Assembly: GCA_964393325.1 (NCBI GenBank)
Contig: CAYMTE010000002.1
Span: forward strand, 23,974 to 87,973
Source: JBAZWV01 sp964393325
GTDB taxonomy: Bacteria; Patescibacteriota; Patescibacteriia; 2-12-FULL-60-25
Reading direction: 5' to 3'
Length of the DNA stretch: 64,000 nt
Below, one piece after another: positions 8,228 through 16,005 of this stretch; position 1 is the stretch's first letter; every line of letters starts with the position of its first letter. The notes beneath the pieces are model-generated. The model saw only the letters and a list, made by a program, of their open reading frames with translations, ran no database searches and had not been told where the DNA came from. Both the position numbers and the translations under genes were made by a program.

Positions 8228-9142
8228 ATGTCTGACAAGTCTCTTCGCCCGACCATCCGGCTACTCCTTGACCGCGCGTCTCACGATCTCCAACCACGCC
8301 GCATCACGTGCGATGCGGATCGCGATCTTGGCATACTAGAAGCGGAGCTTCTCCTTGCGCACGTCGTGCAACGCGACCGGACATGGATTCGCGTCCACGA
8401 TACAGAACGTCTCACGTCACCGCAGGAACGGACGTTCCAACAACTTGTCACTCGACGACTGCGCCACGAACCTATTGCCTATCTGCTTGGCGCGAAAGAC
8501 TTTTACGGTCTTTCATTCATCGTCAATCAACATGTGCTTATTCCCCGCCCGGAATCCGAACTCATTGTCGATCGCGTGCGAGACATCTTGAAACACGAAC
8601 CCTCTTCCACGGATGTCGTTCTCGATATCGGAACCGGCAGCGGCGCCATTGCGCTCGCCATCGCGACATATATTCGACCAAGAACCGTTCTCGCAACGGA
8701 CGTCTCCACGCAGGCGCTCCGCGTCGCAAAACGGAACGCCGCGCGGCTCAAGGTCACAAACATTCATTTCAAACACGCAGATCTTCTTGATGCATCCGTC
8801 CGCCGTCTCATCGAACGACAACGCGCATCTCGCCTCGTCATCACAGCGAATCTCCCCTATCTCCCCCATTCAGACAAGAAACGTCTCGAAAAAGATGTCG
8901 TGAACTTTGAACCGGCTTCTGCGCTCTTTGCACGCAACGACGGATTGGCATTGATCGAAAAACTCCTTCGCCAACTCGCCGCATATGATATCCCGTTCCA
9001 TTCCCTCTTCATCGAATACGATCCGCCGCAAACAAAAACGCTCCGCGCGTTCGCACAAAGCGTTTTCCCGATGCACCGCGTGACGATCCATGACGATCTC
9101 GCGGGGCGACATCGCGTCCTCGAACTTACGCGATCCCTTTGA
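8228..9142 (+). CDS. prmC: Release-factor glutamine methyltransferase (PrmC/HemK)
   Basis: It methylates the glutamine of the GGQ motif in peptide-chain release factors such as the PrfA encoded at 43638-44708. The N-terminal helical domain is followed by the PrmC linker (RRLRHEPIAYLLGAKDFYG), VLIPRPESELIV, and a SAM-binding fold with DIGTGSGAIALAIA. The catalytic NPPY motif reads NLPY here (TANLPYLPHSD). An ATG at 8210 would add six residues; 8228 is preferred because a CACAAT box lies six bases before it, as for other leaderless genes here. Its 3' end overlaps the convergent murA-like gene by 17 bases. Confidence 0.9.
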   Translation: MSDKSLRPTIRLLLDRASHDLQPRRITCDADRDLGILEAELLLAHVVQRDRTWIRVHDTERLTSPQERTFQQLVTRRLRHEPIAYLLGAKDFYGLSFIVNQHVLIPRPESELIVDRVRDILKHEPSSTDVVLDIGTGSGAIALAIATYIRPRTVLATDVSTQALRVAKRNAARLKVTNIHFKHADLLDASVRRLIERQRASRLVITANLPYLPHSDKKRLEKDVVNFEPASALFARNDGLALIEKLLRQLAAYDIPFHSLFIEYDPPQTKTLRAFAQSVFPMHRVTIHDDLAGRHRVLELTRSL

Positions 9143-10661
9143 TCACGCGGATATCCGCGCCGATCGCATTCAGACGTTCGGCAATCTCCTCATAGCCGCG
9201 CGCAATGGAGTACACATTGCGCAAAATGGACGTTCCCTCTGCGGCAAGCATCGCGATCAAAATAATCATCGCAGGGCGAAGCGCCGGCGGACATACGACT
9301 TGCGCGCCTTTCAGCGGCGTTGGACCGTGGACGTATACACGATGTGGATCCGCGAGATTGACGTTCGCACCGAGACGATTCAACTCGGTAAAATAAATCG
9401 CACGATTCTCCCACATCCAGTCGTGGATTAACGTTGCGCCCTTCGCTTGTGTTGCGATCGGAACAAAAAACGGAAGGTTGTCGCTATTGATCCCCGGATA
9501 CGGCTGCGCGTGGATCTTGTCGTGCAACGCATGGAGTTTTGAGGGATACACGGTGAGATCGATGAGCTCCGTCCGTCCGTTCTCTGCAAGATACGGCTTC
9601 GTTCGCTTCATACACAACCCCATACGCTCAAGCTTGAGAAGCTCGAGCTCCATAAATCGAATCGGGCAACGCTTCACCGTTAGCTCGGAACCCGTGGTTA
9701 CGGCCGCGCTCACGAACATCATGGATTCAATCGGGTCTTCGCTATTCCACCATTCAATCGGTTGATCGATATCCTGCACGCCATGAACCTTCAGCACCGT
9801 CGTCCCGATTCCCTCGATCTTCACCCCAAGCGCTTCAAGAAAAAAGCAAACGTCTTGCACCTGATAGTTTGGCGGCGCATATCGAATCGTCGTAACTCCC
9901 GGAATGCGCGATGCCGCGATAAGCAAATTCTCTGCAGCCGTATCGCTCGATTCGTACATCACGATATCTGCGGGCTTCAGCTTTCCAACATGAATCGTAT
10001 AGGCGTTCTGCCCCGAAACAATCTTCACCCCAAGCGCTTCAAGCCCGTATCGATGCGCCGCGATCGTGCGCATGCCCATCCGACATCCGCCGGCAGAAGG
10101 AAGTTCAAACGTCTTGAACCGATGGATCATGGAACCCAGCAACATGATGACGGATCGCGTCCGCCCGCCCGCCTTCCGGTCGAGCGCATTGAGATCAAAC
10201 GTTTTTGGTGGACGAATCTCGAGCGTATTCGCCGCCTTCCACGTCGCCTGGATACCGATGCTCTGAAAAACTTCCAAAATACGGAACACCTCCTCGATCC
10301 GAGGAATGTTATGCAGCGTCGTCACGCCGCGATTCACGAGCGAGGCGAACAAAAGCCCGAGCGCGCCATTTTTTGACCCACCGGTCGCCACGGTTCCATG
10401 CAGTGGTCTTCCTCCATGAATTTCAAAGTCCACGGAATCGCTCACCGAAATAATCTTATGCCCCAACACATCTCCTAATTTTCGGAGCAGATCGATCCCC
10501 ATGTTCTGATCCCCCTTTTCCATCCGAACTAACGCGCTCTGCGATGTGCCAAGCGCTTTGGCGACCTCCGCCTGCGTGAGACCGCGCTGCTCGCGAATCC
10601 GACGAACGAACGCGCCCATGGCCTGCCGTTCTTCGGCGAGGCGAAAAGAAGATGAGGACAT
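9126..10661 (-). CDS. murA: XRE-type DNA-binding domain fused to MurA (UDP-GlcNAc 1-carboxyvinyltransferase)
   Basis: Residues about 12-68 form a Cro/C1 helix-turn-helix (RRIREQRGLTQAEVAKALG, TSQSALVRMEKGDQN). Residues about 77-511 are an EPSP-synthase-fold enzyme of the MurA family, which performs the first committed step of peptidoglycan synthesis from UDP-GlcNAc and PEP. MurA hallmarks are present: Lys97-Asn98 in GGSKNGALGLLFA, Cys193 in SAGGCRMGMRTIAAH (position of the fosfomycin-target Cys115), and the late Arg in ALRPAMIILIAMLAAEG. The usual MurA is about 420 residues, so the extra 75-90 residues are the HTH. A perfect palindrome covers its promoter, six bases before the ATG, suggesting autoregulation. 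Confidence 0.88.
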   Translation of the reverse strand: MSSSSFRLAEERQAMGAFVRRIREQRGLTQAEVAKALGTSQSALVRMEKGDQNMGIDLLRKLGDVLGHKIISVSDSVDFEIHGGRPLHGTVATGGSKNGALGLLFASLVNRGVTTLHNIPRIEEVFRILEVFQSIGIQATWKAANTLEIRPPKTFDLNALDRKAGGRTRSVIMLLGSMIHRFKTFELPSAGGCRMGMRTIAAHRYGLEALGVKIVSGQNAYTIHVGKLKPADIVMYESSDTAAENLLIAASRIPGVTTIRYAPPNYQVQDVCFFLEALGVKIEGIGTTVLKVHGVQDIDQPIEWWNSEDPIESMMFVSAAVTTGSELTVKRCPIRFMELELLKLERMGLCMKRTKPYLAENGRTELIDLTVYPSKLHALHDKIHAQPYPGINSDNLPFFVPIATQAKGATLIHDWMWENRAIYFTELNRLGANVNLADPHRVYVHGPTPLKGAQVVCPPALRPAMIILIAMLAAEGTSILRNVYSIARGYEEIAERLNAIGADIRVIKGIA

Positions 10662-10666
10662 AACTC

Positions 10667-10688
10667 AATATATCATTAATGATATATT
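10667..10688. promoter_or_regulatory. Perfect 22-bp palindromic operator candidate at the murA start
   Basis: AATATATCATT and AATGATATATT form an uninterrupted 22-bp palindrome. It contains the predicted -10 box and lies immediately before the XRE-MurA start codon. Two symmetrical half-sites of this size suit a dimeric XRE repressor. Confidence 0.7.
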
Positions 10689-10707
10689 AATTTTACACCT
10701 ACGTCAA
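10679..10707 (-). promoter_or_regulatory. murA promoter
   Basis: On the minus strand TTGACG (10702-10707) and TATCAT (10679-10684) are 17 bases apart. The -10 lies inside the palindrome, so a protein bound there would block RNA polymerase. Confidence 0.65.
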
Positions 10708-10712
10708 TGCGT

Positions 10713-11825
10713 TTACAACTCAAATGGCGTTGAGCTGGCCTGTTCTGGCCGCTCGGGAAACTCTTCCGGCGATGTCACGAACGATATCCATGTCGACCCT
10801 GGTTGAAACAATATCTCGCCCCCATCGATTGATTCAAACGAAAACCACTGCCCCGCGGCGCGTCTCCACGTCAGATCAAAACGCTTTCCGTCGCGGAACA
10901 GAACACCTTTCCCGGACCCGGTCGTCCGCAGCTGCAAGCGTCCGTAGTCGTCCAACACCTGCGCCTCCGTGCGCAAGACAAGAACATTCGTCGAACTCAC
11001 CACCGTTCCATCCGCATCCTTCTGCCGAGCTCCCGCCTGAAAACGAACATACCGATTCACACTCGCGTCATACGACCACGACGCCGTAAATGAACCGCCG
11101 TACGGAATGCGAATATCAGACACATCCCCCCGATCCGTTCCGGTTGTCGAGAGATATCGCCACGGTGTAAACGCTACCGGCTCCCAGGAAAGACGTGCCG
11201 CCGCCGCAGCGAGTCGTTCAGAGTTCGTATATGCATTATGCGGTGCAAACCGATTCGACGCGCGCCAAAATGAGGACCCGTTCGAAAACTCGTCCAGATT
11301 ACGGAATCCAGAAAGTGACGCGATCCGCGCGAGCGCATCCGGACTTCCGCCAACATGCGCGTACACCGCATGAAGCGCATCTGCCAGCTCAACGTAATAC
11401 GGTCGCGCGCTTCGAACAGGACCAACCTGATCCATCGTCGTTGTGGCGTCATACACCGCCATAAATCGAGTGATCCCGCCCTCGACCGGCGCCTCAACCA
11501 CAAGATTCGCTTGAGAGATTCCCGACAGCGGTCGCGCGTCCGGCGAATTCTCCACCATGACGGCAAACGGCAAGAGCGCCTCCTGTCCACGAGGCACGCG
11601 AACGCCATCAAGACGTCGCGCGACACCGTCCAGAAGGACATCCGTCGTGGTCGGAGATACATCAACAACCGACGTCCCGTTCCCAGACGAGGTCCGAATA
11701 TGCCCAGCGATCACAAGACTGTACACGATCCCGAGTCCGCCTAAAACGAAAACGGCCCCAGCCGCTAATAGCGGCCAGGACCGTCTCAAAAAATCTTCAA
11801 GTTGAAAGGGAGTGCGGGAGGACAT
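10713..11825 (-). CDS. DUF3048 (YerB-like) lipid- or membrane-anchored protein
   Basis: This 370-residue protein has one N-terminal membrane segment (LLAAGAVFVLGGLGIVYSL). The DUF3048 signature follows: PFAVMVENSPDARPLSGI, then ANLVVEAPVEGGITRF, then GPVRSARPYY. Its C-terminal part has KDADGTVVSSTNVLVLRTE, GKGVLFRDGKRFDLTW and WISFV. YerB-family proteins are extracytoplasmic; their biochemical role is unknown. The start at 11825 is chosen over a frame extension that would overlap the upstream L25 gene. Confidence 0.85.
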   Translation of the reverse strand: MSSRTPFQLEDFLRRSWPLLAAGAVFVLGGLGIVYSLVIAGHIRTSSGNGTSVVDVSPTTTDVLLDGVARRLDGVRVPRGQEALLPFAVMVENSPDARPLSGISQANLVVEAPVEGGITRFMAVYDATTTMDQVGPVRSARPYYVELADALHAVYAHVGGSPDALARIASLSGFRNLDEFSNGSSFWRASNRFAPHNAYTNSERLAAAAARLSWEPVAFTPWRYLSTTGTDRGDVSDIRIPYGGSFTASWSYDASVNRYVRFQAGARQKDADGTVVSSTNVLVLRTEAQVLDDYGRLQLRTTGSGKGVLFRDGKRFDLTWRRAAGQWFSFESIDGGEILFQPGSTWISFVTSPEEFPERPEQASSTPFEL

Positions 11826-11859
11826 GGGAATTCCCAAACAGTGTACCTCCCTTGTCCGC

Positions 11860-12561
11860 TTATTTGGAAGACTCCTTCGCCGCCGCATCCGCCGCGGCCT
11901 CCTCCGCCTTCTTTGCCTCCTCCTCTTCCTTCTTCTCCTCCGCTTCCGTCTTCACCGCTGTCACGTCGCCAGCACCTTCCTCTTCCATCTTCTTCAACTG
12001 CTCTTCGGTCAACGGCGCAGACACGGAGACGAGCGACACAGTCGGATCAAGCATTACAGTGACACCCGATGGGATCACGAGATCCGCAACCGTGATCACG
12101 TCATCAAAGGTCTTCAACGAGGAGAGATCAACCACGATTTCATGTGGAAGATCTGCCGGGAGACATTTCACCAACACCGCGTCATACGCGCGCACGAGCG
12201 TACCGGCGAGCTCCTTCACGGCAGGCGCGTCACCCGCAAACGCGAGCGGCACTTCAACTTCGAATTCTTCCTTCATGTTGATCTGACGGAAGTCCACATG
12301 CTGTGGCTTCATGGTCAACGGATGAAGTTGAACTTCTTGCACAAGCACTTTCACCGGAGCTGCGTTATCCACGGTCAGGTCGATAAGCGACGACGAACCA
12401 GCGGCGCGGTACAGCTTTTGAAATTCAGAAGTCCCCAACGTGAGTGACGTGGGCTGAATTCCGTGTCCGTACACAACTGCCGGGATCTTTCCGGCATCTC
12501 GGACGGCGTTCACGCGCTTTCCGATCTCGGTGCGCAACGCGGCAGTAAGGGTAAACGTCAT
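11860..12561 (-). CDS. rplY: 50S ribosomal protein L25/CTC (TL5 type)
   Basis: This 233-residue protein binds 5S rRNA. The L25 domain is visible (LTAALRTEIGKRVNAVRDAG, IPAVVYGHG, VQEVQLHPLTMKPQHVDF), followed by the CTC beta domain (VPLAFAGDAPAVKE, LPHEIVVDLSSL). An acidic/Ala-Lys tail (EEKKEEEEAKKAEEAAADAA) is longer than usual. The start at 12561 matches the family N-terminus. Its promoter lies about 26-50 bases upstream. Confidence 0.92.
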   Translation of the reverse strand: MTFTLTAALRTEIGKRVNAVRDAGKIPAVVYGHGIQPTSLTLGTSEFQKLYRAAGSSSLIDLTVDNAAPVKVLVQEVQLHPLTMKPQHVDFRQINMKEEFEVEVPLAFAGDAPAVKELAGTLVRAYDAVLVKCLPADLPHEIVVDLSSLKTFDDVITVADLVIPSGVTVMLDPTVSLVSVSAPLTEEQLKKMEEEGAGDVTAVKTEAEEKKEEEEAKKAEEAAADAAAKESSK

Positions 12562-12586
12562 AAAACAGGCAAAATCAAGTGCGGGA

Positions 12587-12615
12587 AAGATACGATATCT
12601 TAGGAAATCTGTCAA
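12587..12615 (-). promoter_or_regulatory. rplY promoter
   Basis: TTGACA (12610-12615) and TATCTT (12587-12592) on the minus strand are separated by exactly 17 bases. The expected leader is about 20 bases. Confidence 0.75.
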
Positions 12616-12616
12616 C

Positions 12617-13447
12617 TCATCCCGTCAATCGCCTCAAGCCGGTTCGTCGTGCCCGTACCGTCACCGGCGGGCAAACCGTCATCACGTCCTGCAAATTCTG
12701 AACATACAGATCCGCGAGTGCACGGCTCTTTTTGTCGTTGATCCGATCGTACTCGTTCAGCAAATCGAGCGCGAGAAACAGGTTAAAAATAACAACCGTC
12801 GTTACAAAACGCGGGATGAGCTCATGCGGCGTTGCCGCCGTCATGATCCAAGCAAAGGTCACGGTAATCACCAAAATAACGCCCCACTGAAAATGTCCGA
12901 TATAATCGTCCTTTTTTGATTTGATTAATTGCCGCGCCTCTGTCGCCGCAGACGTCGTCTCGAGTAAAAATTGATACAACTCCGAATTATACGAGCCGTG
13001 TCGCTTTGCAAACGAGGGAAGCTCATAAATCGCATACGTCATCCGACGAAACAACGCATCCCCTTTTTCATACTCTCGAAATGAGCGCGTACAAAACATT
13101 CCCAAATACGACTTCATCGCGTCCACAAACGTCATCTGCCACGCCTTCAACTCCGGATTCGCCATCGCGATATGGAACGAGAGATGATACATGCGCCGGA
13201 TCTTGTTTAACTCAATGCCGATCTTCTCCTCAACGAGCTGTTTTCGCGTAAGTGACAACGACATTAAAAACCCGACGATAATCGCGTACAAAATACCGAT
13301 GTTAACGGATTGATTCCAAAAGAAAAGCTGCGTATCCGCATTTTCAATGTACGGCGACAGATACGAAAACTGAATACTGATCGCGAACAACAAGAATATC
13401 TTCAAATACGTTCCTGCGGATCGCGTTGTCGTGTGAGGGGACTTCAT
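12617..13447 (-). CDS. Hypothetical membrane protein, four TM segments
   Basis: Two N-terminal hydrophobic segments (IFLLFAISIQFSYL and IGILYAIIVGFLMSLSL) and two C-terminal ones (WGVILVITVTFAWIMTAA and FVTTVVIFNLFLALDLL) flank a cytoplasmic helical domain of about 110 residues. The arrangement recalls DUF4239/bestrophin-like proteins, but no diagnostic motif was seen, so the family is open. The ATG at 13447 is preferred to an upstream TTG. It ends two bases before the rplY -35 box. Confidence 0.65.
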   Translation of the reverse strand: MKSPHTTTRSAGTYLKIFLLFAISIQFSYLSPYIENADTQLFFWNQSVNIGILYAIIVGFLMSLSLTRKQLVEEKIGIELNKIRRMYHLSFHIAMANPELKAWQMTFVDAMKSYLGMFCTRSFREYEKGDALFRRMTYAIYELPSFAKRHGSYNSELYQFLLETTSAATEARQLIKSKKDDYIGHFQWGVILVITVTFAWIMTAATPHELIPRFVTTVVIFNLFLALDLLNEYDRINDKKSRALADLYVQNLQDVMTVCPPVTVRARRTGLRRLTG

Positions 13448-13493
13448 ACCGTTCAAACCAAGGTGCAGAGTGTACAAATATCTGTCTCAGGCG

Positions 13494-13826
13494 TCAGGAA
13501 TGACGCCGCTGGAGCGCAGCGCAAAATGAGCGTGCATCATCTTCGAGGACGCGATGAATCGAAATACAGTCGTCCGCCGAAATAACCGGCGCCTCTCGAA
13601 ACCGCATCGCGTCTTGAATTTCCAAATCCGTCATTAATCCTACCGAGCTCACCGCGCCCTGGCTTTCCAAGACAATCGCCAGCATCGCATGCCCGCAGGT
13701 GCGACACGTACAATGAAACAACCGTGTCGTCCCCTTCTCGCCTACCAGACGGACGTCTGATGACGGATATGCGGCATGACACAGCGGACACTGCGCAAGT
13801 AAATGCGACGAGTGAGCATGATCCAT
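13494..13826 (-). CDS. Small zinc-ribbon protein
   Basis: This 110-residue protein carries a CPLC pair near residue 13 and a CTCRTCGH cluster near residue 43, which together can bind one zinc. The remainder (LESQGAVSSVGLMTDLEIQDA) is of unknown function. The chosen ATG at 13826 removes an unlikely Arg-rich extension that would overlap the rodA end. It lies directly downstream of rodA on the same strand. Confidence 0.68.
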   Translation of the reverse strand: MDHAHSSHLLAQCPLCHAAYPSSDVRLVGEKGTTRLFHCTCRTCGHAMLAIVLESQGAVSSVGLMTDLEIQDAMRFREAPVISADDCISIHRVLEDDARSFCAALQRRHS

Positions 13827-13857
13827 ACCGAAACGATATCGGGAGAAACACGAGCGG

Positions 13858-14970
13858 TCAACGCTCATCCGCGTTCGATGGACGACGAACCGCAATAGAC
13901 TCTGCGAGCGCGATCATGAGAAACGCCACCACGAGTGATGACGCTGCGGCAGACACAAACGGAAGCGGAATACCCGTCACTGGCATCACGCCGAGATTCA
14001 TGCCCGCATTCACCAGAACATGAAACCCCGTAAGCGCAACAATACACAGAAGGAGTAGCTGTGCGAACGGATCTTCGGACAGTCGAGCAATCAAAAGCAG
14101 CCGTTGCGATAACACGCCGAACAGCACAAGAACAATCGTAATACCGACAAGCCCTAAATCTTCTCCGATCACAGAAAAAATAAAGTCCGTCGACGCCTCC
14201 GGCAAAAACCGCAATCGCGACTGCGATCCTTCGCCGAGCCCCTTTCCGAACACGCCTCCCGAGCCGATGGCGATGCGCGCCTGCGTGACGTTATACCCAG
14301 CTCCCCGCGGATCTGCCGCGGGATTCACAAACGACACAAGACGTGCGCGTTGATATGGCTTCAACCCCACCGTCCAGAGCAACGTACCCGCGATCGCCAT
14401 CCCCCCGAACAACAACATCCACGCGCGTCGGGGAAGACCTGCGACAAGAATTGCGATCACCCACATGACGACAATCACAACAGCGGAACCAAAATCCGGT
14501 TGCAGGAGCACAAGGCCGACATACAGACCTGTAGCCAAACCCGATCCGACAAGCGCCGTCCACCCCACACGCTTATGCACATGACGCGATAAATAGGCTG
14601 CCAAAAAAATCGCAAGCAGCACCTTTGCAATCTCCACAGGTTGAAAGGATACATTTCCAATCACAAACCATCCGCGCGTTCCACGAATCGTCTGACCGAA
14701 TATCAACACACCCGTTAAAAGAACGGCGCCAATCCCGTACAACGGAAATGCAAAAGACCGAATATGTCGATAATCAACAAACATCGTCACAAACACCAAG
14801 GCCCAACCAAGAATTGCCGCAACGAGCTGTTTCTCGAATTGAAAAAAACTCGATCCATCTCGTGAAACGCCGATACCGTAAATAGCGAGCAGACCGATGA
14901 CCGTTAATGCCGTGGACGCGAGCAATAACGTCCAGTCAAAACGATACAATAGCTCCATTCCTCGTCGCAT
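13858..14970 (-). CDS. rodA: RodA/FtsW-type SEDS peptidoglycan glycosyltransferase
   Basis: This polytopic enzyme polymerises lipid II into glycan strands during cell-wall elongation. About ten membrane segments are visible. SEDS landmarks are present: QPVEIAKVLLAIFLAAYLS, LLQPDFGSAVVIV, the WTVGLKPYQRARLVSFVNP loop, GEDLGLVG, and GIPLPFVSAAASSLV. The shorter FtsW/RodA choice (RodA) rests on the RIAIGSGGVFGKGLGEG region and length. The start at 14970 is an ATG; the frame is open further upstream from a TTG at 15027. Confidence 0.92.
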   Translation of the reverse strand: MRRGMELLYRFDWTLLLASTALTVIGLLAIYGIGVSRDGSSFFQFEKQLVAAILGWALVFVTMFVDYRHIRSFAFPLYGIGAVLLTGVLIFGQTIRGTRGWFVIGNVSFQPVEIAKVLLAIFLAAYLSRHVHKRVGWTALVGSGLATGLYVGLVLLQPDFGSAVVIVVMWVIAILVAGLPRRAWMLLFGGMAIAGTLLWTVGLKPYQRARLVSFVNPAADPRGAGYNVTQARIAIGSGGVFGKGLGEGSQSRLRFLPEASTDFIFSVIGEDLGLVGITIVLVLFGVLSQRLLLIARLSEDPFAQLLLLCIVALTGFHVLVNAGMNLGVMPVTGIPLPFVSAAASSLVVAFLMIALAESIAVRRPSNADER

Positions 14971-15047
14971 GCGATCAACGTGCCATAAAAGCCGCCTCGA
15001 GAAAAGCGCAAACACGTCATCACACAAAACACGAAGCGAAAAAATCG

Positions 15048-15941
15048 TTACTCCGGTCGAAACCGTTCGGTCGGGAGGTAACTATCTGAATCAAGAACGT
15101 TCAAAATCGGAATAATCTCTGTTCGCGTGACACTCGGAATGGACTCTAGCCAATCGAGATCGATGTGACGTGCGGATCCGGGTACAAGATTCGTCAACGT
15201 AATCTTATTCACGCCAACAATGGACGCGCCCCGATACAACCGCACTACGAGATCAAGTGACCAATACCCATACGACCCTCTATTCACGAGATCGAATGAT
15301 GTGCGACCGATCTGCTGTGAGCCAACGGTCACATCGCGTGTGAACACCACGTTTTCAAATGCGATATTCAGATGATCCTGTGCGTATTCTTCATATCGCG
15401 TTCCGACAACGGACGGATCAACGCGATGCCATCGGATATTCTCCACCACGAGCTGCGCGGTAGCACCTCCACGATTTTTTGGACGAAACCCAAGCTCCGT
15501 GAGCACATTTTTCGATGAAGGCATGACAAAACCGCTCCGCAGCGGCGTCTGCTCACCAGACACGGTAAACCGATAATTAAATTCCACCCACCATTGTGTG
15601 TTTGGATTTTCAATATCGACCGCCATATCCAAGCGACTATCTGTCGTCGGGAGAACAACAACCGCTGCCGCTTGCACCTTTTGCGGTTGATCCGCTTCAA
15701 GCGCAGAAAGCGTATGCTGATTCTCTGCAATCTCCTGTGTAAAACGAGACTCTCGCGGATAGGAAATTAAAAACGCATCCGCAGCACCCCAGAGTACATA
15801 TCCCCACAATCCGACAGCAAGCACTCCTAAAATGCCGTACGCCGCCTGCGTGAGCGCGATGCGATGTCGAACCCAAAAGGAAGCAAATCGAAGTTCACCT
15901 TCACTAAATCCCCCTCCAATCTGAATGGGCGCCGTTGCCAT
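15048..15941 (-). CDS. Hypothetical single-TM protein with extracytoplasmic domain
   Basis: One membrane segment (ALTQAAYGILGVLAVGLWGY, about residues 29-55) is followed by a beta-rich domain of about 230 residues (VDIENPNTQWWVEFNYRF, YGYWSLDLVVRLYRGA). No named family was recognised. It is encoded just upstream of rodA on the same strand, so an envelope role is plausible but inferred. A TACAAT box lies exactly six bases before the ATG. Confidence 0.7.
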   Translation of the reverse strand: MATAPIQIGGGFSEGELRFASFWVRHRIALTQAAYGILGVLAVGLWGYVLWGAADAFLISYPRESRFTQEIAENQHTLSALEADQPQKVQAAAVVVLPTTDSRLDMAVDIENPNTQWWVEFNYRFTVSGEQTPLRSGFVMPSSKNVLTELGFRPKNRGGATAQLVVENIRWHRVDPSVVGTRYEEYAQDHLNIAFENVVFTRDVTVGSQQIGRTSFDLVNRGSYGYWSLDLVVRLYRGASIVGVNKITLTNLVPGSARHIDLDWLESIPSVTRTEIIPILNVLDSDSYLPTERFRPE

Positions 15942-15947
15942 AGAGGC

Positions 15948-15953
15948 ATTGTA
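15948..15953 (-). promoter_or_regulatory. -10 box of a leaderless gene
   Basis: TACAAT preceded by CGTGG, then six bases, then the ATG at 15941. This matches the layout before 6701. Confidence 0.6.
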
Positions 15954-15964
15954 CCACGTAGCCC

Positions 15965-15993
15965 TTGCCGCATAGCCCGCGGACAGCTACCAT
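15965..15993 (+). promoter_or_regulatory. gyrB promoter
   Basis: TTGCCG (15965-15970) and TACCAT (15988-15993) are 17 bases apart; the ATG follows 12 bases after the -10, so the leader is about five bases. Confidence 0.6.
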
Positions 15994-16005
15994 TTTGCTA
16001 CTCGT

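Noticed and set aside
13490..13507. Hairpin GGCGTCA-GGAA-TGACGCC at the end of the zinc-ribbon gene as a terminator
   Set aside because: It overlaps the stop codon and is not followed by a T run on either strand, so it was not called.
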